Assembly: GCF_030515985.1 (NCBI RefSeq)
Contig: NZ_CP100376.1
Coordinates: 815,203-821,336 of the forward strand
DNA length: 6,134 nt
Reading direction: 5' to 3'
Origin: Corynebacterium accolens
Lineage (GTDB): Bacteria > Actinomycetota > Actinomycetes > Mycobacteriales > Mycobacteriaceae
Shown here: piece after piece, positions 5,963 to 6,134 of the stretch
Numbering within the stretch: position 1 is the first letter of the stretch
Layout of the letters: every line of letters begins with the position of its first letter
Notes under the pieces: generated by a model
Told to the model about the DNA's origin: nothing
What the model saw: the letters and a program-made list of their open reading frames with translations, nothing else
Databases searched by the model: none
Position numbers and translations under genes: made by a program

Positions 5963-5984
5963 AGGTAAGGAGTTTTGCAGGGGG

Positions 5985-6134
5985 CTACAGGGCGGCGTCG
6001 AACTCCGCTGCGCACTGTTTCGTCCATCCGGTGGTGCCGTCGGTGAATACCGTGGTGCCACGCTGGTAAAGGGTGTGGTCGGTGAGGCAGTGGGAGGTGG
6101 TCTGCCCGGTGTCCTGTACAGGCGGGGCAGGCGG
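5985..6134 (-). CDS. C-terminal end of an unidentified protein with Pro-rich linker (5' part beyond window)
   Basis: A minus-strand frame enters from the right edge and ends at TAG (5985-5987), giving 49 visible residues. It begins PPAPPVQDTGQ, a Pro-rich linker, followed by a compact Gly/Thr-rich module with two cysteines (HCLTDHTLYQRGTTVF then GWTKQCAAEF). A Pro-rich linker before a small two-Cys module is common in exported actinobacterial proteins, so a surface or secreted protein is plausible, but the N-terminus is not visible. I cannot name the family. That this is a real coding end is supported by the clean frame, codon use and the hairpin just downstream. Confidence -1.
   Translation of the reverse strand, partial: PPAPPVQDTGQTTSHCLTDHTLYQRGTTVFTDGTTGWTKQCAAEFDAAL

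Overview
The window looks like a high-GC actinobacterial chromosome, most likely Corynebacterium. The evidence is a typical HflX GTPase, a UraA-type uracil permease, and an HNH-signature-family protein of a kind I remember from corynebacteria. Several start codons also have a -10-like hexamer just upstream and no Shine-Dalgarno sequence, which fits the leaderless transcripts common in this group. The genus is an inference; there is no rRNA or other marker here.

Layout. Positions 1-795 (minus strand) hold the 5' part of a conserved-looking cytosolic protein of unknown function, whose C-terminus becomes a Gly/Cys-rich tail running off the left edge. It is divergent from hflX (880-2388, plus), a complete ribosome-associated GTPase. 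hflX is followed 32 bases later by a uracil:cation symporter gene, uraA (2421-3701, plus). After a 126-base gap with an inverted pair of DnaA-box-like 9-mers comes a plus-strand gene (3828-4547) for the N-terminal part of an HNH-endonuclease-signature protein. Its reading frame ends abruptly about where an oppositely oriented tyrosine-integrase remnant begins.

From about 4525 to the right edge the sequence is accessory. The integrase (minus) has three lesions. Its 3' catalytic half is missing at the junction with the HNH gene. It has a frameshift near 4636. A good Shine-Dalgarno sequence stands in front of ACG where a start codon is expected. Upstream of it lies a two-gene minus-strand operon of visibly lower GC: a secreted 172-residue protein with four cysteines and an HIxxRH motif, followed through a TGATG overlap by a 107-residue cytosolic protein. 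I interpret these as a candidate exported toxin (possibly a ribonuclease) and its immunity protein. The operon has a recognisable promoter, a strong ribosome binding site and a downstream hairpin. At the right edge is the C-terminal end of another minus-strand gene, closed by its own terminator-like hairpin.

The left two thirds are therefore ordinary core genome. The right third reads as the decayed edge of a prophage or integrative element that carries a cargo or lysogeny-module gene pair next to a dead integrase.
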